Shown here one piece after another: positions 51,634 to 59,063 of a stretch of 59,063 nt of DNA. Each line of letters starts with the position of its first letter. The stretch's first letter is position 1. The stretch comes from DAIODI01 sp036746875 (GTDB lineage Bacteria; Pseudomonadota; Alphaproteobacteria; Rhizobiales; Aestuariivirgaceae): contig DAIODI010000001.1 in assembly GCA_036746875.1 (NCBI GenBank), positions 1 through 59,063 of the forward strand, in the 5' to 3' direction. The notes beneath the pieces are model-generated. The model was given only the letters and a program-made list of their open reading frames with translations, searched no databases and was not told where the DNA came from. The position numbers and the translations under genes were made by a program.

Positions 51634-51711
51634 CGACCCGGACCTCGTCTCGCCACAAGTTGCGATGGACCGATCATGCTTCGTTAAGGTTAAAATTGCC
51701 TGAAGTGATGG

Positions 51712-51726
51712 TTGACCAAAGGTTAA
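51712..51726. promoter_or_regulatory. CtrA-like site upstream of the lipoprotein-Slam operon
   Basis: TTGA-N7-TTAA on the plus strand, i.e. TTAA-N7-TCAA on the minus strand, one mismatch from the CtrA full site TTAA-N7-TTAA. It lies about 80 bases upstream of the lipoprotein ATG and includes the moxR stop. More TTAA cores are at 51684..51693. A prediction only. Confidence 0.3.
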
Positions 51727-52568
51727 CGCTGCTCGCGCCGGGCCATGAAGGCGAGGCGCTCGAACAGCGAAACGTCCTGTTCGTTCTTCAGCAGCGCGCC
51801 GTGCAGCGGCGGGATCACCTTGCGCGGGTCGCGCTCACGCAGCGTTTCCGGCGCGATGTCCTCCGCCATCAGCAGTTTCAGCCAGTCGAGCAGTTCTGAG
51901 GTGGAGGGCTTCTTTTTCAGGCCCGGCACGTCGCGCACCTGATAGAAAATGTTCAGCGCCTCCCCGACGAGCCGCTGCTTGATGCCGGGGAAGTGCACCT
52001 CGACGATCTCACGCATCGTGTCGGGGTCGGGAAAACGGATGTAATGAAAGAAGCAGCGGCGCAGGAACGCATCCGGCAGCTCCTTTTCGTTGTTGGAGGT
52101 GATTATGACCACCGGGCGGCGCGCCGCCTTCACCGTCTCGCCGGTCTCGTAGACAAAGAACTCCATGCGGTCGAGCTCGCGCAGCAGGTCGTTGGGGAAC
52201 TCGATGTCGGCCTTGTCGATCTCGTCGATCAGCAGCACCGGGCGTTGCGAGTGGGAGAACGCCTCCCACAGCTTGCCGCGGCGGATGTAGTTGGAGATGT
52301 CCTTAACCCGCGGATCCCCAAGCTGGCTGTCGCGCAGGCGGTTCACCGCATCGTACTCGTAAAGGCCATGCTGAGCCTTGGTGGTGGACTTTACATGCCA
52401 TTCAATGAGCGGCGCGTCGATGGCGCGGGCGACCTCGTGCGCCAACACCGTCTTGCCGGTGCCCGGCTCGCCCTTCACGAGCAACGGCCGCTCCAGAACG
52501 ATGGCGGCGTTGACCGCCACCTTGAGATCACTGGTCGCGACGTAGTCGCTGGTCCCCTCGAAACGCAC
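51723..52568 (-). CDS. MoxR family AAA+ ATPase
   Basis: A 281-aa AAA+ protein. Walker A is LLVKGEPGTGKTVLAHEVA; Walker B is PVLLIDEIDKADIEFPNDLL; VVIITSNNEKELPDAFLRRC has sensor 1 and the arginine finger. The C-terminal lid has SELLDWLKLLMAEDI. MoxR proteins act as chaperones with VWA proteins; the likely partner at 40480..42648 is about 9 kb away rather than adjacent. Start at 52568 (MRFEGTSDYVATS) is the family start. Confidence 0.92.
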   Translation of the reverse strand: MRFEGTSDYVATSDLKVAVNAAIVLERPLLVKGEPGTGKTVLAHEVARAIDAPLIEWHVKSTTKAQHGLYEYDAVNRLRDSQLGDPRVKDISNYIRRGKLWEAFSHSQRPVLLIDEIDKADIEFPNDLLRELDRMEFFVYETGETVKAARRPVVIITSNNEKELPDAFLRRCFFHYIRFPDPDTMREIVEVHFPGIKQRLVGEALNIFYQVRDVPGLKKKPSTSELLDWLKLLMAEDIAPETLRERDPRKVIPPLHGALLKNEQDVSLFERLAFMARREQR

Positions 52569-52730
52569 AGTCAGCCTCCCCGCCGCCGGACAAGGCGAAC
52601 CTCTTAACGCAACCGCGCCCGCCCGGCCAACGGTCTTGCTGCAACCGTCTCGCCAATGTCACCGAATCCTGCGACAGGGCGCTCCACGGAAAGGGCGCCC
52701 GGCACGGCGGGAGCCTGTCGCCAACAAGCC

Positions 52731-52759
52731 TTGTGGAGCGGAACGGTGGCCGATATATA
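52731..52759 (+). promoter_or_regulatory. Sigma70-type promoter of dksA
   Basis: TTGTGG (52731..52736), a 17-base spacer and TATATA (52754..52759). Transcription would start near 52766, giving a leader of about 37 bases to the dksA ATG. This is the clearest promoter in the window. Confidence 0.55.
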
Positions 52760-52802
52760 CGCGCCCGATTTATCCAGGAGCCGACGCCTTGGAGTTGCTC
52801 GA

Positions 52803-53231
52803 ATGACGAAGTCGACCGCCCCCGTCCTGGACGAAACCTACGTGCCTTCCGAGGAAGAGCCGTTCATGAACGAGCGTCATCGCGAGTACTTCCGCCAGAA
52901 GCTGCTGCGCTGGAAGGACGATATTCTCCGCGAGAGCCGCGAGACGCTGATCAGTCTCCAGGACGAAAACAACGTCCTCCCCGACCTTGCCGACCGGGCT
53001 TCGACCGAAACCGACCGGGCGCTGGAGCTGCGCACCCGCGACCGCCAGCGCAAGCTGATCTCGAAGATCGAATCGGCGCTGAAGCGGATCGAGGAGGGCA
53101 CCTACGGCTACTGCGAGGAGACCGGCGAGCCGATCAACCTGCGCCGCCTCGACGCCCGGCCCATCGCCACGCTGTCGATCGAGGCGCAGGAGCGCCATGA
53201 GCGGCGCGAGAAGGTTTACCGCGAGGACTGA
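52803..53231 (+). CDS. dksA: RNA polymerase-binding protein DksA, single-cysteine type
   Basis: A 142-aa regulator that with ppGpp tunes rRNA and amino-acid promoters by entering the RNA polymerase secondary channel. The coiled-coil is RWKDDILRESRETLISLQDE and NVLPDLADRASTETDRALEL, with the acidic tip region DLADRAS. The C-terminal zinc-finger region is YGYCEETGEPINLRRLDARP, then TLSIEAQERHERREKVY. Only one Cys is left of the four in the enteric zinc finger, as in the redox-insensitive DksA of other alphaproteobacteria. The ATG at 52803 has a promoter 44 bases upstream. It converges on the FliO-like gene with 16 bases of overlap. Confidence 0.93.
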   Translation: MTKSTAPVLDETYVPSEEEPFMNERHREYFRQKLLRWKDDILRESRETLISLQDENNVLPDLADRASTETDRALELRTRDRQRKLISKIESALKRIEEGTYGYCEETGEPINLRRLDARPIATLSIEAQERHERREKVYRED

Positions 53232-53764
53232 CCGGGTTCGCTGCTGTCCCAGTCTTCCCGGGCGTCGGCGGTTTCGGACAGGCGCGGCTCAACGGCCTTT
53301 GTGGCCAACGACCCTGAGCGGAGACCGCGGTCGCCGAACACCGCCGGCCGCGGCGTGACCGGGGCGGTCCGAAGCGCGGGCGAGTGCAACGGTGTCTCAG
53401 GCGCCGCCGGCTGCGCAGCGGGCCGGGCGAGTTCGGGTTCCGGAGGGCGGTTGTCCAGCGCCGGGGCCAGCCGGTTGCGGCGCGGCGGTTCGCCGATGCT
53501 GTCTCCCGGTCCGACGATGCCGGTTTCACCCACGAGGTCGCGATCGCCGCCGATCAGTAGCAGGTGCTCCATGCCGTCGCGGCGGATCAGCACCAGGCGG
53601 CGCTCCTTGTCGAGTTCGTAGTATTCGCTGACCGAAAGGCGGGAGCCCCTGCGGCCGCGGACGCGCTTCTGGAACATGCCGAGCACCAGGAACAGCAGCA
53701 GGAGCGCCAGCAGCAGGACGGCCGCGGTGACGATCCAGGGCAGGTAGGCGTTGACGTCGGCCAT
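53216..53764 (-). CDS. FliO-like single-pass membrane protein
   Basis: A 182-aa protein. One transmembrane segment at about 10-31 (WIVTAAVLLLALLLLFLVLG) is followed by a basic stretch (KRVRGRRGSRLS) and a domain with RRLVLIRRDGMEHLLLIGGD, RDLVGETGI, which matches the FliO family core. The C-terminal half (about 95-182) is Pro/Arg-rich and disordered. FliO helps build the flagellar export gate, but no flagellar gene is in the window, so it may be a conserved homologue with another role. It is divergent from cckA. Confidence 0.72.
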   Translation of the reverse strand: MADVNAYLPWIVTAAVLLLALLLLFLVLGMFQKRVRGRRGSRLSVSEYYELDKERRLVLIRRDGMEHLLLIGGDRDLVGETGIVGPGDSIGEPPRRNRLAPALDNRPPEPELARPAAQPAAPETPLHSPALRTAPVTPRPAVFGDRGLRSGSLATKAVEPRLSETADAREDWDSSEPGQSSR

Positions 53765-53954
53765 GGGGGGATCCTCGGGAGCGGCGATTGGCGCAAACAA
53801 GCGCACGGGAGTGCTTAAGTTTGCGTCACGACCATGGCCGAAGCGGGGCCTTGTTCGCGCTATTCTGCCGGTCTGCGCCGATGATCGCCTATACTGGCCG
53901 CCGGAGATGATTCGAGCGGGGCGGATGCAGGGCGGCGCACTGGACCGACAGATC

Positions 53955-53961
53955 GAGGAGG
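53955..53961 (+). promoter_or_regulatory. Ribosome-binding site deciding the cckA GTG start
   Basis: GAGGAGG eight bases before the GTG at 53970. It is much stronger than anything before the in-frame ATG at 53907, so the GTG is preferred. Confidence 0.6.
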
Positions 53962-53969
53962 GCAGCGCC

Positions 53970-56462
53970 GTGAAAGCGGACGTACCGGGCGGCGTGGCGC
54001 GCGCTGCGCTCACCCTGGTGGCGGCGGCGCTGGCGGCGGTGAACGTGGCGCTGCTCGCCCGCCTCGCCGAGCCTCGCGTCGGGCTGGCGGCGGCGCTGGC
54101 GCTGGGCGCGCTGGCGCTCGGCGGCGCGCTGGCGCTGGTCGCCTGGGCGACGGGCTTTCTCCGGCGCGGGCAGGCCGGTGCCGAGAGCGGGTTGCTCAAC
54201 CCGATGGCCGACGCGATCGGCGACCCCATGGTCGTCACCGACGCTCGCGGCCGCGCCGTGTTCGCAAACCGGGCGTTCCGGGCGCTTGTCGAAGCCGGCG
54301 GCCATGGCCGGCTGATCGGGGTGGAGAACCTCTACGCCGGCTACCCCGATGCGGCCGACAAGGTGTACCGCCTGTCGCAGGCCGCCCGCGAGGGCCGGGC
54401 GGCGGAGGAAGAGCTGCGACTGTCGCCGGGCTCCGGCGCGCCGCTGTCGCGGACCGCGAAGACCTCGTGGATCGCCGCAAGGGTGACGCCGGTGGCGGCG
54501 CCGGGCGGGCCGTATTCGCTGTGGCGGCTTGTCGACACCACCGACGAGCGCGACCGGCAGGAAGCGGCGTTCAGCCATCTCCAGTACATCATCAACTACC
54601 TCGATCACGCTCCGGCCGGTTTCTTCTCCACCCAGCCCGACGGGCAGATCGCCTACGTCAACGCCACGCTCGCCGGCTGGCTGGGGCTTGACCTCGCGCA
54701 GACCACCGACGGCGCGCTGACGCTCGACGACATCGTCGGAGCGGACGGCGCCAAGCTGATCTCGCGCATCGAGGCCGCGCCGGGCGGCGTCAGGGTCGAG
54801 ACCTTCGACATCGATCTTGAGGCCAAGACCGGACGCACGGTGCCGGTGCGGATCATCCACCGCGCCGACTTCGCCGCCACGGGCGAGCCGCAGCCGTCGC
54901 GCTCGCTGGTCCTGGACCGGCTCGCCCACGACAGCGACCGGGAGTCGGCCGAGGCCGAGTCGAGGATCGCCCGGCTGATCAACAACGCGCCCATCGGCAT
55001 CGTGCAGGTGGCGCGCGACGGAACCATCGCGAGCTTCAACACCGCGTTCGCCGCAATGGCGCAGCGGGCGGCGCGCGGCGCGCGGCTGGGGCAGGCGATC
55101 CATCCCGATCATGCGGCCGCCGTGGCCGAAGCCATCACGCGGGCCTTCGCCGGAGCGCCGCCGGGCGAGCCGCTCGACGTCGCCTTCGGCGGCGACCGCA
55201 GCCACTCGGCGCAGCTGGTCTTCGGGCGCGTCGCGCCAGGCGAGGACGAGGCGCTCACCGTCTACGCCATCGACACCACGCAGCACGCCTCCCTTGAGGT
55301 GCAGCTCGCCCAGAGCCGCAAGATGCTGGCGATCGGCCAGCTGGCCGGCGGCATCGCGCACGACTTCAACAACGTGCTGACCGCGATCATCGGCTTTTCC
55401 GACCTGCTGCTCGCGCGCCACAAGCCGACCGACCCGTCGTTCGCCGACATCATGAACATCAAGCAGAACGCCAACCGGGCGGCGAACCTGGTGCGCCAGC
55501 TGCTGGCGTTCTCGCGCCGCCAGACGCTGCGGCCGGAGGTGACCTCGCTCACCGACATCGTCTCCGACCTTGGCAACCTGCTCGGCCGGCTGCTGGGCGA
55601 GAAGATCGAACTCAAGATCGTGCACGGGCGCGACGTGGGTCTCGTGAAGGTGGACGTGAACCAGTTCGAACAGGTGATCATCAACCTCGCGGTCAACGCC
55701 CGCGACGCCATGCCGAACGGCGGCGCGCTCGTCATCCGCACCCACAACGTCGATCTCGAGGAGTCGCGGCAGCTGCGCCCCGGCCTTGTGCCGCCGGGCG
55801 ACTACGTGCTGTGCGAGGTGGAGGACACCGGCGCCGGCATGCCGCCGGAGGTGCTGGAGAAGATCTTCGAGCCGTTCTTCACCACCAAGGAGGTGGGCAA
55901 GGGCACCGGGCTCGGGCTCGCCACCGTCTACGGCATCATCAAGCAGACCGGCGGCTTCGTGTTCTGCGACAGCGAGGTGGGCAAGGGAACCACCTTCCGC
56001 ATCTATCTGCCGCGCCACGCCGAAGCCGAGCGCAAGGGGCCGCCGGCGGCGGCGCCGGAGCCGGCGAAGGAGGCGAAGCCCGCCGACCTCACCGGCAAGG
56101 GCACGATCCTGCTGGTCGAGGACGAGGATGCGGTGCGCTCGTTCGCCTCGCGGGCGCTGCAATCGCGCGGCTACACGGTGCTCACCGCCGAGACCGGCGA
56201 GCGGGCGCTCGCCATCGTGGAAGAACGGGGCGGCGAGATCGACCTTGTGCTCTCCGACGTGGTGATGCCCGAGATGGACGGCCCGACGCTGCTCAAGGAG
56301 ATGCGGAAGCGCGGCCACACGACGCGCGTGGTGTTCATCTCCGGCTACGCCGAGGACGCCTTCGAGAAGAACCTCGAAGGCGCGACCGACTTCGCCTTCC
56401 TGCCCAAGCCGTTCACGCTGAAGCAGCTCGCCGAGGCGGTGAAGCAGGCGATGAACGGCTGA
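53970..56462 (+). CDS. cckA: Hybrid sensor histidine kinase/response regulator CckA
   Basis: An 830-aa kinase that starts the CckA-ChpT-CtrA relay controlling the alphaproteobacterial cell cycle. Two transmembrane segments (about 8-29 and 37-58) precede three PAS-like regions (about 75-170, 200-300, 330-430). The HisKA domain has QLAGGIAHDFNNVLTAIIGF with phospho-acceptor His464, and QNANRAANLVRQLLAFSRRQ follows. The HATPase has NLAVNARDAMPNGG, DTGAGMPPEVLEKIFEPFFT and GKGTGLGLATVYGI. The receiver has LVLSDVVMPEMDG with Asp763. This matches CckA throughout. chpT and ctrA are outside the window. An ATG at 53907 is the alternative start. Confidence 0.93.
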   Translation: MKADVPGGVARAALTLVAAALAAVNVALLARLAEPRVGLAAALALGALALGGALALVAWATGFLRRGQAGAESGLLNPMADAIGDPMVVTDARGRAVFANRAFRALVEAGGHGRLIGVENLYAGYPDAADKVYRLSQAAREGRAAEEELRLSPGSGAPLSRTAKTSWIAARVTPVAAPGGPYSLWRLVDTTDERDRQEAAFSHLQYIINYLDHAPAGFFSTQPDGQIAYVNATLAGWLGLDLAQTTDGALTLDDIVGADGAKLISRIEAAPGGVRVETFDIDLEAKTGRTVPVRIIHRADFAATGEPQPSRSLVLDRLAHDSDRESAEAESRIARLINNAPIGIVQVARDGTIASFNTAFAAMAQRAARGARLGQAIHPDHAAAVAEAITRAFAGAPPGEPLDVAFGGDRSHSAQLVFGRVAPGEDEALTVYAIDTTQHASLEVQLAQSRKMLAIGQLAGGIAHDFNNVLTAIIGFSDLLLARHKPTDPSFADIMNIKQNANRAANLVRQLLAFSRRQTLRPEVTSLTDIVSDLGNLLGRLLGEKIELKIVHGRDVGLVKVDVNQFEQVIINLAVNARDAMPNGGALVIRTHNVDLEESRQLRPGLVPPGDYVLCEVEDTGAGMPPEVLEKIFEPFFTTKEVGKGTGLGLATVYGIIKQTGGFVFCDSEVGKGTTFRIYLPRHAEAERKGPPAAAPEPAKEAKPADLTGKGTILLVEDEDAVRSFASRALQSRGYTVLTAETGERALAIVEERGGEIDLVLSDVVMPEMDGPTLLKEMRKRGHTTRVVFISGYAEDAFEKNLEGATDFAFLPKPFTLKQLAEAVKQAMNG

Positions 56463-56496
56463 TCGTCAGGATGCTGATCATCAGGATGGGGAACCC

Positions 56497-57831
56497 ATGA
56501 CGTCACTGCACGCGCTGGCGCGCGATCTCGACACCGGACGGACCACGGCGCGGGCGCTGGTGGAGCGCAGCCTCGCCCGCATCGCCGATCCCGAAGGCGA
56601 GGGCGCGCGCGCCTTCCTCGCGGTGGACGCCGAGGGCGCGAGGGCCGCCGCCGACCACCTCGACGGCCTGCGCAAGCGCGGGCGCGCGCCGTCACGCTTC
56701 GCCGGCGTCCCGTTCTCGGTGAAGGACCTGTTCGATCTGGCGGGCGAGGAGACGCGGGCCGGCTCGAAGCAGGCCATGCCGAAGGCCGCACGCGACGCTC
56801 CCGCCATCGCAAGGCTGAAGGCGGCGGGCTTCATCGTGCTGGGGCGCACCAACATGACCGAGTTCGCCTATTCGGGCGTCGGCCTGAACCCGCACCACGG
56901 CACGCCGCGTTCGGTCTGGGACCGGGCGACCGGGCGCATCCCCGGCGGATCGTCGTCCGGGGCCGGCGTTTCGGTGGCGGACGGCATGTGCGCGCTCGCC
57001 ATCGGCACCGACACCGGCGGCTCGTGCCGCATCCCCGCCGCCTACAACGGCGTCGTCGGCTACAAGCCGTCGGTGGGCCGTGTGCCGACGGCCGGCGCGT
57101 TTCCGTTGTCGCGCACGCTCGACTCGGTCGGGCCGCTGGCGGGATCGGTGGCTGACTGCGCCATCGCCGACGCGCTGATGGCGGAGGACTGGAGCGGGGA
57201 GGTCGCCGCGCGGCCGGCGTCGTCGCTGCGGCTTGCGGCGCTCTCGACGGTGGCGACCGACGGGCTCGCTGCCGTCGTGGCGGGGGCTGACAAACGGGCG
57301 CAGTCGCGGCTAAGAGGCGCGGGCGCGCGGATCGCCGATCTCGCCATGCCGGAGCTTTCGGAGCTGCCGGCGATCAACGCCAAGGGCGGCATCAGCGCGG
57401 CGGAGGCGTATACGGAGCATCGCGCCCGGATTGAGGCGAGCGGCGGCGACTACGACCCGCGGGTGAGGAACCGCATTCTGCTCGGCCAGGCGATCACGGC
57501 GGAGGAACTCCTTACCATCCATCGCAAGCGGGCGGCGATGATCGCCCGCTTCGGGCTTCTGGCGCAGGGCTTCGACGCGGTGGTTCTGCCGACGGTGGCG
57601 ATCGCCCCGCCGGCGATCGCCGAGCTGTCGCGCGACGAGGACTACCTGCGCCTTAACTTCCTCAGCTTGCGGAACACCTTCCTCGGCAACTTCCTCAACG
57701 TCTGCGCCATCTCGGTGCCGATGACGGCGAAGGGCGAGCCGCCGGCCGGGCTGATGCTGATGGCGCCGTGGGGCGGCGACGAAGCGCTGTTCGCCGTGGC
57801 GGCGGGCGTCGAGGCGGCGCTGGCCGTTTAA
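56497..57831 (+). CDS. Amidase (amidase signature family)
   Basis: A 444-aa amide hydrolase. The Ser-cisSer-Lys triad is visible: Lys in FAGVPFSVKDLFDLAG, the cis-Ser in GGSSSGAGVSVADG and the nucleophile in IGTDTGGSCRIPAAYNG. VGYKPSVGRVPTAGAFPLSR is the following loop. The C-terminus is typical of the AtzE/GatA-related amidases. The substrate is unknown. No gatB or gatC is adjacent, so a transamidase role is unlikely. The start is 34 bases after cckA. It overlaps the M19-like gene by four bases at its 3' end. Confidence 0.88.
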   Translation: MTSLHALARDLDTGRTTARALVERSLARIADPEGEGARAFLAVDAEGARAAADHLDGLRKRGRAPSRFAGVPFSVKDLFDLAGEETRAGSKQAMPKAARDAPAIARLKAAGFIVLGRTNMTEFAYSGVGLNPHHGTPRSVWDRATGRIPGGSSSGAGVSVADGMCALAIGTDTGGSCRIPAAYNGVVGYKPSVGRVPTAGAFPLSRTLDSVGPLAGSVADCAIADALMAEDWSGEVAARPASSLRLAALSTVATDGLAAVVAGADKRAQSRLRGAGARIADLAMPELSELPAINAKGGISAAEAYTEHRARIEASGGDYDPRVRNRILLGQAITAEELLTIHRKRAAMIARFGLLAQGFDAVVLPTVAIAPPAIAELSRDEDYLRLNFLSLRNTFLGNFLNVCAISVPMTAKGEPPAGLMLMAPWGGDEALFAVAAGVEAALAV

Positions 57832-58802
57832 GCCGGCCCGAAGCTCTTGCCGAAGAAGGCGAGCCAGTTGCCGCCCATGATCTTCAAGACCTCGTCTTGG
57901 GAGAATCCGGCGCGGGCGAGCCCTGCGGCGATGGTGGCGAAGCCGGTGTTGTCGGCGAACCACGGGACGGGCGGCGGGAAGCCGGGGCTGACGGCGGAGC
58001 CTTCGCCGTAGTCCGTCTGCTTCGACCAGCGGCCGTTCCGCATCCACTCCACCACGCTGTCGGGCTGGCCCTGCACCAGATCGCTGCCGACGCCGAGGTG
58101 ATCGACGCCCATCAGATCCGCGGCGCGCGCCGCCATTTCGCAGAACGACTCGAGCGTGCAGGCGGAGCCGTCCTTCAGGTGGTGAGGGTAGAGCGACAGC
58201 CCCAGCATGCCGCCCGAGGCCGCCAGCGCCTTGAGGACAGCATCGGACTTGTTGCGCTTCGCCGGATGCCAGAACCCCGGGTTGGCGTGGGTGATGGCGA
58301 TGGGGCGCGAGGAGGCGACGATGGCTTCGAGCGTGGAGCGCTCGCCGGAGTGCGACATGTCCACCACCATGCCGACGCGGTTCATCTCGGCCACCACCTG
58401 GCGGCCCATGCGGGTGAGGCCGCCGTCCTCCGCCTCATAGCAACCCGACGCCAGCAGCGACTGGTTGTTGTAGGTGAGCTGCATGAACCGCACCCCCAGC
58501 TGGTGCAACACCTCGACGAGGCCGATGTCGTCCTCGATGGAGGAGGGGTTCTGGAGCCCGAACACGATGGCGGTGCGGCCCTCTTCGCGCGCGCGCAACA
58601 CATCGGCGGCGGACCCGGCGCGGCGGATGAGCTGCGGGTAGCGCTCAAAGCAGCGGTTCCAGCGCACGATGTTGGCGACGGTTTCGCGGAACAGCTCGTG
58701 GTAGGAGATGGTGACGTGGACGGCGGCGACGCCGCCTTCGCGCATCTGCCGGAACACGGCCTCCGAAAGCTCCGTGTACTGAAGGCCGTCGATGGTCAGC
58801 AT
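57828..58802 (-). CDS. Membrane-dipeptidase-like (M19) protein without the HxD motif
   Basis: A 324-aa TIM-barrel protein of the renal dipeptidase family. It has AIVFGLQNPSSIEDDIGLVE, VRFMQLTYNNQSLLASGCYE, VVDMSHSGERSTLEAI and IAITHANPGFWHPAKRN, including the second and third metal His. The usual first metal motif, HxD in the N-terminal strand (normally DGHND), is replaced by IDGLQYTELS, so one metal site is probably lost. This is a known-looking subgroup in related bacteria rather than a single mutant, as far as I recall. The ATG at 58802 is preferred to a 72-codon upstream extension without family match. Confidence 0.82.
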   Translation of the reverse strand: MLTIDGLQYTELSEAVFRQMREGGVAAVHVTISYHELFRETVANIVRWNRCFERYPQLIRRAGSAADVLRAREEGRTAIVFGLQNPSSIEDDIGLVEVLHQLGVRFMQLTYNNQSLLASGCYEAEDGGLTRMGRQVVAEMNRVGMVVDMSHSGERSTLEAIVASSRPIAITHANPGFWHPAKRNKSDAVLKALAASGGMLGLSLYPHHLKDGSACTLESFCEMAARAADLMGVDHLGVGSDLVQGQPDSVVEWMRNGRWSKQTDYGEGSAVSPGFPPPVPWFADNTGFATIAAGLARAGFSQDEVLKIMGGNWLAFFGKSFGPA

Positions 58803-59063
58803 GCGTGCTCCGTGCGCCCTGTGGCGTGTCTTGCCGGTTGCGGCGCGGCCGGGCAAGGGGGAACGGGCGGCGGTGGACCGCTGCGGCCCGCGGGCTTCGG
58901 GCGCAAGCCGCCCGGGCGGTCGCGGGCGGTCGTTCCGGTTGCGTTCCAGAACAGGAAAAAACGCCAATCCTGTCAGGTGGTTGATTTTCTGCTTGCCATG
59001 AGAACAAAAGTGGTACACGGTGGTTTTTGTGAACGCCGCTTGTGGATTTGAACCGGGGCGTCG
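58803..59063. other. Window-end intergenic sequence
   Basis: 261 bases upstream of the M19-like gene. It should contain its promoter. The last 90 bases are more AT-rich (CAAAAGTGG, GGTTTTTGTGAAC). No gene or RNA can be supported. Confidence 0.4.

Noticed and set aside
59025..59063. GTTCAAATC-like T-loop on the minus strand at the window end, suggesting a tRNA
   Set aside because: The flanking bases do not form the 5-bp T stem and no acceptor or anticodon arm can be drawn.
1..59063. CRISPR array, insertion sequence, integron or prophage
   Set aside because: No regularly spaced direct repeats, transposase, integrase or phage motifs were found in any frame.

Overview
The window is very GC-rich and densely coded on both strands. 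It looks like a chromosomal segment of an alphaproteobacterium, most probably of the order Hyphomicrobiales (Rhizobiales). The main reasons are a GPR/RgsE-type polar-growth ring protein (17164..21831), a CckA hybrid kinase (53970..56462), a DUF2852 protein, an alphaproteobacterial DksA, and a dispersed palindromic repeat of the kind common in Rhizobiales. I see no rRNA, tRNA, CRISPR array, transposase, integrase or phage gene. The genus cannot be told from the sequence alone.

Region 1 (1..6800) is the edge of a nucleotide-sugar/surface-polysaccharide locus: UDP-glucose dehydrogenase (5' truncated by the window), rmlA, rmlB, an extended SDR, a ManC-like protein whose nucleotidyltransferase half has lost its signature motifs while its cupin half is intact, a small coupled ORF, and rmlC. 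No recognisable rmlD is present; the SDR at 3487 is a candidate reductase. Region 2 (6772..13890) holds an exported NagZ-like glycosidase, a DAO-type oxidoreductase, a secreted Asd/YliI-type sugar dehydrogenase, an SDR, DUF2852, a threonine/serine dehydratase and an unknown conserved protein.

Region 3 (14000..25700) contains an MFS transporter, the minus-strand unit gpr-dgcN-dgcA (a 1555-aa polar-growth scaffold with hendecad repeats, packed against two D-glutamate catabolism genes), a divergent HPt protein, a ferredoxin/ferredoxin reductase pair, DUF2892 and a P1-family peptidase. Region 4 (25750..34900) is mixed metabolism and transport: methyltransferase, GlcD-like oxidase, MBL-fold hydrolase, EamA and MFS transporters, an old-yellow-enzyme/FAD fusion, and an acetylpolyamine-amidohydrolase-type deacetylase.

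Region 5 (35000..43700) has a second ferredoxin joined to an APS-reductase-type cysH through an abnormal junction, a SOUL protein with a fresh 39-bp tandem duplication, a periplasmic glucan biosynthesis protein, an HtrA-like protease, aceK, and a VWA protein whose frame runs far into aceK because a stop codon seems to be lost. Region 6 (43750..59063) has the YcjX/TIGR01620 pair, SixA, MetA (Glu111 type), a P-loop ATPase, a surface lipoprotein-Slam (DUF560, type XI secretion) operon, a MoxR ATPase, dksA, a FliO-like protein, cckA, an amidase and an M19-like protein without the usual HxD metal motif.

The most interesting items are the lipoprotein/Slam operon, the gpr-dgcN-dgcA unit, the ManC-like protein with a degenerate first domain, the ferredoxin-cysH frame conflict, the VWA stop loss, and the palindromic repeats that place the stop codons of three unrelated genes at the same repeat position. 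Convergent neighbours often overlap at their 3' ends (five pairs). Starts were reassigned by ribosome-binding sites and family starts where longer frames were open.
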